From Firm-04 sp045596625 (lineage in GTDB: Bacteria; Bacillota; Clostridia; Oscillospirales; Ruminococcaceae): a stretch of DNA of 15,434 bases. Positions 1 to 8,400 of the stretch are shown piece by piece (position 1 is the first letter of the stretch; each line of letters starts with the position of its first letter). The stretch spans positions 1 to 15,434 of the forward strand of contig JAZOCU010000012.1 of NCBI GenBank assembly GCA_045596625.1, given 5' to 3'. The notes under the pieces are model-generated. The model made no database searches and was not told where the DNA came from. It saw only the letters and a list, made by a program, of their open reading frames with translations. Made by a program: the position numbers and the translations under genes.

Positions 1-804
1 TGTATTATCTTGGTTTCTCAGATTTTTGCTTAATGCTAAACTGGTGAGAGCTTCAGCTGCTTGCTGAGTCTCTTTTCCAAAATTGCATACAACTTGTTTA
101 ATTTCATCTTCCGACAAACTACGGTATAAACCATCACTGCACAAAACAATATGGTCGCCATCCAAAAGATGAAATCCTGTGCTGTTCATATCTACGTAAT
201 GAACTCCACCAACACCTATGTAGCTGATTAGGGCCTCTTTCTTTGGATTGTTATCAGCCTCTTCTTGTGTGATCTCACCGCGTTTTACTTTTTCGTTAAG
301 CAACATTAGAAAATTATGATCTTTTGTAATACATAAAATGTCGTTGCCGCGAATTATGTAAATATGGCTGTCTCCGACTGATGCCCAATATAGTTGATCA
401 TCCTCAATAACGACACTTGCGAGTGTCGTTCCAGCTCCCAAAATTTGAGTTCCTTCATCAGTTTTCATCATTCGAACCTCTTCATCGGATTGATAAATTA
501 CTGATTTATAGAACATTGGTATAGACGGGAACTTAGCATCGCTATGAAATGTATCGTAAACTATAGAAGAGCATAATGCACTTGCTTTTCCGCCGCCAAC
601 AAGACCGCCCATTCCATCGCACAAAACAGAAATTGCTTTACCATTTTCAGCATACGAATAAAAGGTATCAGATTTAATTGCATCTTGTTGCTCGTTTCTA
701 CGTCCAATAACTGATGAGGTTCCTATGTAGACACTCTTGTCAAACTCATCTAGCATTATTGTGTGCATATCATCCATAACACTGTCTTTATCTTTATCCA
801 TCAT
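1..804 (-). CDS. PP2C-family Ser/Thr protein phosphatase, C-terminus cut by window edge
   Basis: Metal-dependent phosphatase expected to remove phosphate from Ser/Thr in the cytoplasm; no signal peptide or membrane segment is seen. The 268 visible codons show the PP2C motif series: RNEQQDA near residues 36-42, CDGMGG with Asp63, VGDSHIYI with Asp145, TKDH at 160-163, CSDGL with Asp224, and the start of the last metal-binding Asp-Asn motif (D266 N267). Only the final strand or so should be missing, so the gene is probably intact beyond the window. Two adjacent ATG codons begin the frame (804 and 801); 804 is preferred because an AAAGGG element lies 10 nt upstream. It follows the FHA-kinase gene after 17 nt, so the two are probably co-transcribed and it is a natural antagonist of that kinase. 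It is clearly different in sequence from the other two phosphatases here. The family call is secure; the substrate is unknown. Confidence 0.93.
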   Translation of the reverse strand, partial: MMDKDKDSVMDDMHTIMLDEFDKSVYIGTSSVIGRRNEQQDAIKSDTFYSYAENGKAISVLCDGMGGLVGGGKASALCSSIVYDTFHSDAKFPSIPMFYKSVIYQSDEEVRMMKTDEGTQILGAGTTLASVVIEDDQLYWASVGDSHIYIIRGNDILCITKDHNFLMLLNEKVKRGEITQEEADNNPKKEALISYIGVGGVHYVDMNSTGFHLLDGDHIVLCSDGLYRSLSEDEIKQVVCNFGKETQQAAEALTSLALSKNLRNQDNT

Positions 805-821
805 TTGAATAACGCCCTTTC

Positions 822-2255
822 TTAAACATTCAGAACTAACATATGGTTTCTGGTAGCTAAATAAAATTTCGTTCCAGGATTAATCACATATTCCTTGTTT
901 TTAACAAGCTGAGTTCCATTTTCAAAAAAGGTTCCATTGGATGAAGCATCACACAAATAGATACGATTACCGTCAAAACGTAAGTAACAATGTATTCTAC
1001 TAATGTTAGTATCACCGGAAACAATATATTGACAACTTTGAGCAGAACGCCCGATCTTAAATACATCATTATTCCCGATAAAAACCTTATTACAAAGAGA
1101 ATTTCCAACAATAGCAGCAACATAGGGTTGTACCTGTTTAAACTCTTTTTTTATGCCTTGTTGTTCGACTTGCTTATTTTTAACTGCACCTTGTTGTGAA
1201 AACTGTCTTTGCTGTGAATATTGTCGTTGCTGTGTGCCTTGTTGATTATCATTTTGCGGAATGACTTTTTTCTTTTGCTCAGTTGATGCATTGATATCAA
1301 TATCATCAAGTAGCTCTTTAAAGTCTTTGTATCTGCGCTTAAAATCAAGTTCCATTCCGCGCTCGATAACGTCTGATGTTTTCTTTGTTACCGGGCAACC
1401 CAACGAAGCAAGAGAGGGTTGTTGCTCACCTCTATATCTAAACAAAGCATCAACCAAAGGTTTGCCTGAAACCAGTGTGTAGAATGTCGCACACAAAGCA
1501 TACACATCGCTCCACGGACCTTGAGTTCCTTTAGCATTGTATTGCTCTGGGGGAGCAAAACCAGGCTTGAGAAGAATTGACATACCTTTATTTTGTGTGC
1601 TTACGAAGTTTCTGGCTGCACCAAAATCTATCAACTTAATTCTTCCGTTGCTTGTAACAATAATATTTTCAGGGCTTAAATCTCGGTGGAGAATATTCAT
1701 TCGATGGATCTCCATAAGAGAACTTGCAATCGTAACAAAAACCATTTTGGCAAAATCGGGATCGAGTTTACCACCGCTTGTTCGCGCCATCTTTCTGAGA
1801 TCTTGTCCGTCAAGATATTCCATTACAAGATAAGCTGTATTGTTCTGTGTGAAATAATCCAGAATATCAACAACTATAGGATTATTGCGAAGTTTAAGCA
1901 GAGTTTTCGCTTCTTCCATGAATTTATCTCTGCCGTGAGTAAAAACAAATCGTGCTTTATCATCTGAGAAAGGAACTATGTTTTGAGTACCACCACTTCG
2001 TGTTGAATACTCCGAGGGCATATATTCCTTTACCGCACAAATATTATTACTGATAATGTCCTTCGCAATGTAAGTTACACCAAAGCCACCCTTGCCTAAA
2101 ACTCGACCAATAAGATATCTGTTATTTAGCAGGGTGAAAGCAGGAAGCACACCAGCAAATTGTTTGTTTTTTGAATAGTCATTACCACAATTAGGGCAGA
2201 TTGTACTTCCACCGATCGGCATAAAGCAATTGGGACAATTATCGTATGGGAGCAT
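822..2255 (-). CDS. Ser/Thr protein kinase with N-terminal zinc ribbon and C-terminal FHA domain
   Basis: Cytosolic protein kinase, 477 residues, with three parts. A short zinc ribbon has Cys7, Cys10, Cys20 and Cys23 as two CPNC/CPNCG-type knuckles. The kinase domain spans about residues 45-320: glycine loop GKGGFG at 54-59, Lys76 in AVKEY, HRDLSPEN at 190-197, DFG at 210-212 and PPEQ at 235-238. A Gln-rich linker (about 334-375) leads to an FHA domain (about 385-477) with Gly402-Arg403, SRIH at 419-422 and NGT at 440-442, the usual phosphothreonine-reading residues. The catalytic loop has Ser194 where most Ser/Thr kinases have Lys; the other catalytic residues are present. No membrane segment is seen. 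ATG follows the VWA-FHA stop by 6 nt, and its AGGTAGGTG binding site overlaps the end of that gene, so expression is likely coupled. The FHA may bind autophosphorylated kinase or the neighbouring proteins. Confidence 0.95.
   Translation of the reverse strand: MLPYDNCPNCFMPIGGSTICPNCGNDYSKNKQFAGVLPAFTLLNNRYLIGRVLGKGGFGVTYIAKDIISNNICAVKEYMPSEYSTRSGGTQNIVPFSDDKARFVFTHGRDKFMEEAKTLLKLRNNPIVVDILDYFTQNNTAYLVMEYLDGQDLRKMARTSGGKLDPDFAKMVFVTIASSLMEIHRMNILHRDLSPENIIVTSNGRIKLIDFGAARNFVSTQNKGMSILLKPGFAPPEQYNAKGTQGPWSDVYALCATFYTLVSGKPLVDALFRYRGEQQPSLASLGCPVTKKTSDVIERGMELDFKRRYKDFKELLDDIDINASTEQKKKVIPQNDNQQGTQQRQYSQQRQFSQQGAVKNKQVEQQGIKKEFKQVQPYVAAIVGNSLCNKVFIGNNDVFKIGRSAQSCQYIVSGDTNISRIHCYLRFDGNRIYLCDASSNGTFFENGTQLVKNKEYVINPGTKFYLATRNHMLVLNV
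1191..1232 (-). repeat. Short Gln-rich tandem repeat in the kinase linker
   Basis: Residues 342-355 of the FHA-kinase read as two copies of QQRQ(Y/F)S followed by QQ. It lies in the flexible linker between kinase and FHA domains. Such low-complexity linkers change length easily; the Ser and Tyr could be modified, but nothing shows that they are. Confidence 0.6.
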
Positions 2256-2261
2256 TCAATT

Positions 2262-3977
2262 TCACCTACCTAAAATCGTGATAATAATGTCAGACAAGCC
2301 AGCCATAATCTTATCACCGCTGGACAACCGTTGTCTGCTGTTTATACGGATTCCATTTAGCATCGTTCCATTACGTGATTGCAAATCCATTACATAGAAA
2401 GTTCCGTTATCATTCTCAATCACAAAATGCTGGCGAGATAATTTCGTATCATCTATATAAATGTCGCACGTATCAGAACGTCCAACTATAAGACTACTAA
2501 CAATGTTTGTCTCAATGTTTTGCTCGGAAGTTTTACCTGTTTGAATTTTTAATCTAATTCTAATAGCATCATTAGTCTTAATATGATGCTTCACCACATC
2601 CTGCATGGGCTCAGTGTAATCAATGCTTTCAACCTGATTTTTTACAGGAACGGTAAGAACATCATCTGTGCCATTTGTTTCACTCTTTTTCTTTGCAGAG
2701 AGAACGAAAATTAAAACAATAATTCCAATGACTATAATACTTCCAACTATAATCAGAATTATTGCCCACAAGGGTAATCCAGCAGTGTTATTAGCTTTTT
2801 TGACTTCTAACACTTGCTTTCCAGAAAGAGCATTTGATTCTTTAGAATCATCCTTTATGCCGGAAAACTCAAAAGTATATGTACCTTTGGTAATAGGTGT
2901 TTTTGTCTTAATTTCATAGGCGTTATCGTTTTCTGAATAGAAAACTTCAGAAATTTCAAATTTTGCACCTTTAGCATTTGTGATTTTATATGCTGTATTA
3001 GAGGTTGCTCCGATAACTCTCTCTGAAAAAGAAATCACAAAAACATCTTTTTCAATATCATAAGCCAATTCACTTACTTCAGGGGCAGAAGTGTCAGAGA
3101 TTGAACGAACGATGGGTACGTTATATTCAATTTGAGAAGAACCTACTTTAATGGAAAGTTGCTTTTCTTTTCCGTCGGCATAGTTTGATGCTGCTTTTAG
3201 TTTGACAACAGTCACATCATTAAGTTGCGCTAAGAAATCCTTAAAAGCATCTTTCGATTTAATAATGGAGAAACTTCCGCCAGAAGCACGAGCTAATTCA
3301 CCAAACTTGTCAGAAGCATCCTTTGAGGTGTTGTAAGAACATGCCGCATAAAGTGGAAGAGCTCGGCTATCATACAACTTCATAACTTCATCAAAGGTTG
3401 AACTGCCTTTTTGAACATCAATTCCATCGGAAAAAGCAATAACATATTCTCTGTCAAAATTGCTATTAGACGAATTTGAGACTTGATATGCTTGATTTAA
3501 TGCTTCATAAAACAAAGTGCCGTTTTCATTGCATTTTAATTTGTTTACAATGTTAATAGCATCGTCCCTTGTTTCAGAACCTGTTAATACCGTATTAACT
3601 TCTGTTTCGCCGAAAGTAATAAGAACTACTTTGTCATTATCACTTAATTGATTTATGTAGGAAACGATATTGCTCTTTACTAAATCAAATGAGCCATACA
3701 TTGAGGTTGAAAGATCTACCAATATGTAAGCACAAGATGAATTCTTATCGACATCATATTTATAAACATCTTCAACACTAAGTTTTTCTGTATCAAGAGT
3801 GGAGCTGATTGCATTTTTATCATAACCAGAGCCCTTAATCTCTACTGAGATTTCAGGCATAGTAACACCAATTCTACCCAATGATATAATATTTGATTGC
3901 TCTGCGGCTACCGGAACGGTGATGCAGAACACAAGTATCAAGGATAAAACAATGTTTATAATCTTTTTCAATTCCAT
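2262..3977 (-). CDS. Membrane-spanning VWA-FHA protein (extracellular VWA, cytosolic FHA)
   Basis: 571 residues. A signal peptide or signal anchor occupies about residues 1-25 (KK, a hydrophobic run, then a VAAEQ-like cleavage area). A von Willebrand A domain spans about 80-260 with a complete metal-ion-dependent adhesion site: DLSTS at 88-92, Thr154 and Asp184 in FSDG. An Ig-like beta domain follows at about 296-392, resembling bacterial SbsA-type Ig domains. One membrane segment lies at about 401-428, followed by KKK. The C-terminal FHA domain (about 490-571) has GR at 499-500, SRQH at 514-517 and NGT at 536-538. The inferred topology is VWA outside and FHA in the cytosol, so the protein could link a metal-dependent ligand contact to a phosphothreonine partner. 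The ATG at 3977 overlaps the preceding gene by 10 nt, and an AAGGAAGG binding site sits inside that gene. Domain calls are firm; the ligand is unknown. Confidence 0.93.
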   Translation of the reverse strand: MELKKIINIVLSLILVFCITVPVAAEQSNIISLGRIGVTMPEISVEIKGSGYDKNAISSTLDTEKLSVEDVYKYDVDKNSSCAYILVDLSTSMYGSFDLVKSNIVSYINQLSDNDKVVLITFGETEVNTVLTGSETRDDAINIVNKLKCNENGTLFYEALNQAYQVSNSSNSNFDREYVIAFSDGIDVQKGSSTFDEVMKLYDSRALPLYAACSYNTSKDASDKFGELARASGGSFSIIKSKDAFKDFLAQLNDVTVVKLKAASNYADGKEKQLSIKVGSSQIEYNVPIVRSISDTSAPEVSELAYDIEKDVFVISFSERVIGATSNTAYKITNAKGAKFEISEVFYSENDNAYEIKTKTPITKGTYTFEFSGIKDDSKESNALSGKQVLEVKKANNTAGLPLWAIILIIVGSIIVIGIIVLIFVLSAKKKSETNGTDDVLTVPVKNQVESIDYTEPMQDVVKHHIKTNDAIRIRLKIQTGKTSEQNIETNIVSSLIVGRSDTCDIYIDDTKLSRQHFVIENDNGTFYVMDLQSRNGTMLNGIRINSRQRLSSGDKIMAGLSDIIITILGR

Positions 3978-4534
3978 TCACGACCTTCCTTGCAAAACGG
4001 AACAAACATATATTTGCTTTGTCCGGCTTGAATAACATCACCATCAACTATGTTTTTTTCAGAAGAAATTGCTTCACCGTTAACATATGTATGACCGGAT
4101 CCACTGACTAAATAAAAAGCAATACTTTTCGGATCGTAAACAATCGAAAAATGCTTTTCTCTGGCAATAGAATTATCGTCAGAAAGCACGATGTCCATAT
4201 CCTGAGAACGACCTGCAAAATTTCTGCCGGAGTGGATTACATAACTTTTTCCTTTTTCCAATCCTTCAACACATACAAGCCAGGCCACAGTGAGTACGTT
4301 TTGAGTTTCGTCAATGAAAATGCCAATGGTTTTTTCAAACTCCGTAACAGCTTCACCATATCCTTCGGTTAACTGTGCATTATCATCTACTTCAATAGGA
4401 TCAATATAGGAAGTAAGTTGTTCATTTACTCCTGCATCTGCCGTAACTGCATTATTCATTTTTTCGCAATAGGGGCAAGAGGAATTTCTCTTGTCGTCAT
4501 AGTAATGATTATTAGGACATTGAACTATTGCCAT
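3968..4534 (-). CDS. Zinc-ribbon FHA-domain protein
   Basis: 188-residue soluble protein. The N-terminus has a small zinc-binding motif, Cys6, His10, Cys20 and Cys23 (CPNNH then CPYC). An acidic, probably flexible stretch follows (about 30-75), then an FHA-like domain at about 80-182. In the FHA region Gly108-Arg109 is kept, but the usual SRxH is replaced by AREKH (124-128), and the usual NGT turn reads SGHTYVNG (146-153), so phosphothreonine binding may be weakened or altered. Thr69 in EKTIGIF lies just before the FHA domain, where some bacterial FHA regulators carry a kinase-target Thr; that role is conjecture here. The gene starts 16 nt after the PP2C stop and ends inside the start of the VWA-FHA gene. 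Likely an adaptor or regulator in the same phospho-circuit. Confidence 0.88.
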   Translation of the reverse strand: MAIVQCPNNHYYDDKRNSSCPYCEKMNNAVTADAGVNEQLTSYIDPIEVDDNAQLTEGYGEAVTEFEKTIGIFIDETQNVLTVAWLVCVEGLEKGKSYVIHSGRNFAGRSQDMDIVLSDDNSIAREKHFSIVYDPKSIAFYLVSGSGHTYVNGEAISSEKNIVDGDVIQAGQSKYMFVPFCKEGREWN

Positions 4535-4550
4535 TTTCTCACCAGTGCCT

Positions 4551-5285
4551 TTACTTAATATTCACCAAAATAGCAGAGTAATTATCCATGCCTTTACCGG
4601 CACCATTTGCTTTTACTTCTGCTGTCATTTCACGAAGAGCATCGTAAGCGGATAAATCTTTCTTCAAGATTTTAATGATGGTCTTTTCATCAATCCATTC
4701 CCAGAATCCATCAGAACAAAGTAGGAACGTATCTCCCTTAATTGTTCTCATATGTCTCTGTGCGATTTCATATGCGGGTGCATCCCATTCGGCACCCATA
4801 GCGCGAAGAAGAACACTTCTGTCTGGATGGTGTCTGATTTCTTTTTCTTTGATTTGTCCGCTAATTGCCAACATTTGAGGAACACTATGGTCTATCGTTC
4901 TGCTCAACTGTTTCCCATCGCGAAAATGATAGAGTCGTGAATCACCAACGTGTCCCCATTGAGCAATATTTTCAGTTATTAGCAACATAACCATTGTTGT
5001 TTTTATAGAATGAAGTCCTTTGGTTTCCTTTTCCTCCATTAGCATTTCCTGTGCAGTATCAAAACACTGATCCAGGAACACACCACCAAAACCATCAGTG
5101 TTTTCTATTGCTGCGCCGACACAATCGGACACAAAATTGGAGGCAATATCACCATTACCGTGACCGCCCAAGCCATCAGCTAAAACAAAACCATATGTAG
5201 AAAGCGGCTGATTGATAAAAACTCTTACCGCATCTTCATTTTTTTCTTTTTCACCAATCTCTGTGACAGTTGCATATTCAATCAC
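4551..5285 (-). CDS. PP2C-family Ser/Thr protein phosphatase, complete, GTG start
   Basis: Complete 244-residue cytosolic PP2C phosphatase, close to the minimal bacterial PP2C length. Metal-binding and catalytic motifs are all visible: Glu17-Asp18 in KNEDA, ADGLGGHG with Asp37, GHVGDSRLY with Asp115, DHSVP at 132-136, CSDGFWEW with Asp192, and MDNYSAI with Asp234-Asn235. There is no membrane segment or extra domain. The start is GTG at 5285, supported by a perfect GGAGG 7 nt upstream and by protein similarity beginning almost at once (EYATVTEIGEKEKNED). It is the first gene after the terminator hairpin in the 5286-5457 gap, so it probably heads a second transcription unit running through two FHA-domain proteins, an FHA-kinase and another PP2C. 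It would be expected to dephosphorylate that kinase or its targets. Confidence 0.96.
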   Translation of the reverse strand: MIEYATVTEIGEKEKNEDAVRVFINQPLSTYGFVLADGLGGHGNGDIASNFVSDCVGAAIENTDGFGGVFLDQCFDTAQEMLMEEKETKGLHSIKTTMVMLLITENIAQWGHVGDSRLYHFRDGKQLSRTIDHSVPQMLAISGQIKEKEIRHHPDRSVLLRAMGAEWDAPAYEIAQRHMRTIKGDTFLLCSDGFWEWIDEKTIIKILKKDLSAYDALREMTAEVKANGAGKGMDNYSAILVNIK

Positions 5286-5292
5286 GATAAAT

Positions 5293-5297
5293 CCTCC
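5293..5297 (-). promoter_or_regulatory. Shine-Dalgarno site fixing the GTG start of the central PP2C
   Basis: On the minus strand the sequence reads GGAGG, then 7 nt (ATTTATC), then GTG. This perfect anti-16S match at ideal spacing supports the GTG at 5285 as start codon. Confidence 0.8.
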
Positions 5298-5344
5298 AGT
5301 TTTATAGTATTACGAGTAAATTTTGTTCAATCGACTAAATTCTG

Positions 5345-5372
5345 ATATTAAAGAATTCACTCGGCAAAACAA
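5345..5372 (-). promoter_or_regulatory. Weak promoter candidate for the second gene run
   Basis: On the minus strand TTGTTT (5372-5367) and TAATAT (5350-5345) are separated by 16 nt. Transcription from here would give a leader of about 50 nt with the GGAGG site intact. Both boxes match the consensus only partly and one lies in the terminator's T-rich tail, so this is only a plausible candidate. Confidence 0.2.
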
Positions 5373-5382
5373 AATGATTATA

Positions 5383-5424
5383 AATGGGCGGTGACAGGTG
5401 GTTTCCTATCTGCCACCGCCCATT
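5383..5424 (-). terminator. Rho-independent terminator after the giant surface-protein gene
   Basis: The arms 5383-5397 and 5410-5424 form a 15-bp, GC-rich stem with a 12-nt loop. The only non-Watson-Crick position pairs 5394 with 5413. In minus-strand RNA this is an allowed G-U pair, whereas in plus-strand RNA it would be an A-C mismatch. The minus strand then continues with a T-rich tail (TTATAATCATTTTGTTTTG). Strand preference and tail both fit termination of the transcript carrying the 5458-12381 gene, just 33 nt past its stop codon. The tail is interrupted, so some read-through is possible. Confidence 0.85.
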
Positions 5425-5457
5425 CGTTTAAATCAAGTCATTGCTGTGTGGCAATTA

Positions 5458-8400
5458 TTATGCTTCATTCTTTTTTCTCTTCTTGAGTAAGATCAACAGG
5501 GTAATAATTCCTGCCAAGAGAACAGTTCCGCCAATGGAACCCCAGAAGAGAGGAGTATTTGCATACCAAAGAATAAAGATGTTGGTAGATACGGTAAGGT
5601 GTTCTACCTTGTAGAGTTCAGATTCGTTGCCTGCAAGGTCTTTAGCTACAATTTCAACAGAGTAGTTATATCCGCTTTCAACAAGGAACTTATACTCATT
5701 GTTGCCAAGATCTTCAATTTCTGTTTCTACAGTTTTACCGTCATTGTTGGTGAGTTTAACCACAATTGTTTCTGCATCAAGATTGGTTTCAGTGATTTCA
5801 AATTCTACCCAGAACTGAGTATCGTTTACACTCTGGTCATTCTTGATATTTGCAGAAATAACAGGGTTAGTGCGGTCGAGAGTGAAGCTAATAGTTCCAG
5901 CTTCGGTCTTGGTGTTAACGTTGCTGTTTTCAGCCTTGTCATAGGTGATAACATTGAGAGAATATACACCATCATGATCGAAATTATTATTATCAAGGGT
6001 GTAAACGGTCTCATACCAGCCACCAGTACCAACGATTACATTTTTAGAATAGTTCTCGTTTTCTTTCAGATCAATATCTGCAGACTCACTACCGTCATTA
6101 AGTGTGAATACAGTTTTCTTATCTGCATTCTCATCAACCTTATCAACGTTGATCTCGTGGAGCTTGATTGTAACCTTATCGTTAGCATAAGCACCATTGA
6201 GCTTGTCGGTAAAGGTTTCTCCAGTGTACTTATCGTTGTGCTCTGTTTCAATCCAGAATACAGAGCCTTCACGGTTTACAGAGAAGTTCATGGTTTCTAC
6301 AGTTGTATTGCCACCTTCATCTGCTGCGGAATTAATGATAGATACACTGTGATTTGCATAGTCAACAGCGGTACAAACGAGAGAATAGAATCCATCAACC
6401 TCAAGGTTGTTTACTGTGTAACTATGTACGGTTTCACCGTTTGCATTTGTTGTTGTGGTTGCATTGCCAAGAGCAATAGCCATTGTTTCATAAGTGAAGC
6501 TGTTATTACCATTGTCTTTCTTGATAACTGCATTCAAGGTAGGCTTGAAGCTTTCAAGAGCAATGTTAGTATCAGTTACAGAAACAGTAAAGCTAATGGT
6601 TTCCTCGTTGTTTGCAGATTGGTGTTTAACATTGGAAACGTTGATAACAGGATCCTTGGTATCGATAGTCAACTGATTAGAAACGAAAGGTGTCATCTCA
6701 TTTGTTGATCTATCTACATAAGTTACATTTACGATATAGTCTCCGTCGCCACTATGATTTTCGGGAGCAGATAAAGTGAATGTACCGGTATGAACATCAA
6801 CGCTGTTATCTTTCCAGTCAACCTGAACGGGGAAGTTTGCATCATCCTTTGTAACAACAACCTTAACGTCATCACTAAAGAAGTTTGCCTCGTTGATTAC
6901 GATTGTGGCATTGATTTCACCATCATAGTAGGATACATTATCTACCTTCTGAACAGGATCATTGAAAGTTACAGTTGAAGTAGGCTTGATATTATCTACA
7001 ACGATTGTGCTTTCGCCGGAGAACTGGTCACTTTCATTGGTAGAACGGTCATATGCGGTGAAATGAACTGTACCATTGAACTGATTTACATTAGTAAGTG
7101 CTTCTTTAGGAATGTTAAAGGTAGCAGTAAAGTTGTTACTATTTTCATCACGAACGATGGGAGAATTTTCGAGCGCTTCAGCAATAGTCTGATTAAGTAA
7201 CTCTGCATTTACTTTACTTACATTATCGTTGATTTCATAACTGTAAACAAAGTGATTGATGCCGGAAATATCATCCTTTGCAGTAATCGTCACTTCCATC
7301 TGCTCGTTGTAGTAGATTGCACCAAAGGTGATAGTGTTGAGAATCTTTTCAACGATTGTCTTACCATCTACGGTTTCGCTGTACTTAACCTCTACACACT
7401 CAGGCTTTGTTTTATCTACAGTAAAGTAATCAGGCTTACGGTCATCAGCTTTATTGGTTGCAAGATCAGTATACTCAATGTCAAAGGTGTAATTTGCATC
7501 TTCTGCATACACGATTGTCATCTCGTATGTATCATCTGCTCTACGAACGGTATCCACATCATATGCAGTCCATTCAGAACGATTTGCGCCCTGAGCGAGA
7601 TATTCTTTTACATTACCATCATTATCGAATGTAAATGTTGCAACATCTACATTCTTGCCAAGAACATTCTTAGCCTTTACGCTGATAACAACATCATCCG
7701 CACGGAAATTGTGTTCTTTGATAGTAATGGTTGCCTTACGAACGTCATTGAAATACTCTCTATCGTTGCCGTCAGTATCCTTTAATACAACCTCAGTAGA
7801 AGTAGCATAGTCAACTGCAACGTCGGGAAGAGTTTTATCAATTACGATAAGATGTGAAGTGTAGTCCTTCATCTTGTTTGTGGAACGATCTGTATAAGCG
7901 ATGTTCACAAAGTAGTCGCCTTCCTCAGTAAGAGTAAAGGTACCCTCGTGTAAATCATCAGTTTTGTCCTTCCAATCTACTTCAACAGGATAATCAACAC
8001 CATCTTTTGTTACTTCAACTACAACATCATCACTATAGAAGTTGCCTTCATTAATCAAAATAGTTACAGTATTGTCGGTATTATAGTAAGCAATAACACT
8101 ACCCCCTGCGGAATATTCGGATTCATTTTGAAGTGTTGCTGCATTTACTACACGAGCGGCGGGAGTATACTTTACAAAATCATTAATATCTTTATCACGA
8201 TTAGGCTCAATAGTATCAATCACCAGACCTGTTATAGTTTCCTTACCATCAGATGCTTCATCAACCCAATCGGTTTTATTTCCCGCTTTATCCCAAGCAC
8301 GAGCTTTAAGTGCACCCTTAAACTCAGCAGGAATCGTAATTGTTATTTTATCGCTATACAAGTTTCCAGCTTCAACAATGAGGTTATCAGTTACGGAAAC

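Larger units (their letters stand above)
5286..5457 (-). other. Intergenic gap between the giant surface-protein gene and the second gene run
   Basis: This 172-nt gap is the only non-coding stretch above 20 nt in the window. It holds a strong terminator hairpin (5383-5424), a small ATTGC/GCAAT hairpin close to the giant gene's stop codon (5440-5455), weak promoter-like boxes, and the GGAGG site of the downstream PP2C. No small open frame or RNA gene was recognised in it. Confidence 0.7.

Noticed and set aside
2262..5285. TerY-P-type VWA/PP2C/kinase triad
   Set aside because: The gene types match in part, but the VWA protein here has a signal peptide and membrane span, unlike the cytosolic TerY proteins, and no Ter genes are present in the window.
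5301..5330. TTGAAC (5330-5325) and TATAAA (5306-5301), minus strand, as a promoter for the central PP2C
   Set aside because: Spacing is 18 nt, but the start of transcription would fall in the GGAGG site, removing the ribosome binding site needed by the GTG start.
5440..5455. Small ATTGC/GCAAT hairpin near the stop codon of the giant gene
   Set aside because: Only 5 bp with no T-tract of its own; the adjacent 15-bp hairpin is a much better terminator.
5599..6708. Long open frame of 369 codons on the plus strand
   Set aside because: It lies wholly antisense to the giant surface-protein gene, in a region whose minus-strand reading gives coherent Ig-like modules and the membrane anchor. The plus-strand product looks like a compositional shadow (Val/Ile/Cys-rich, no motif).
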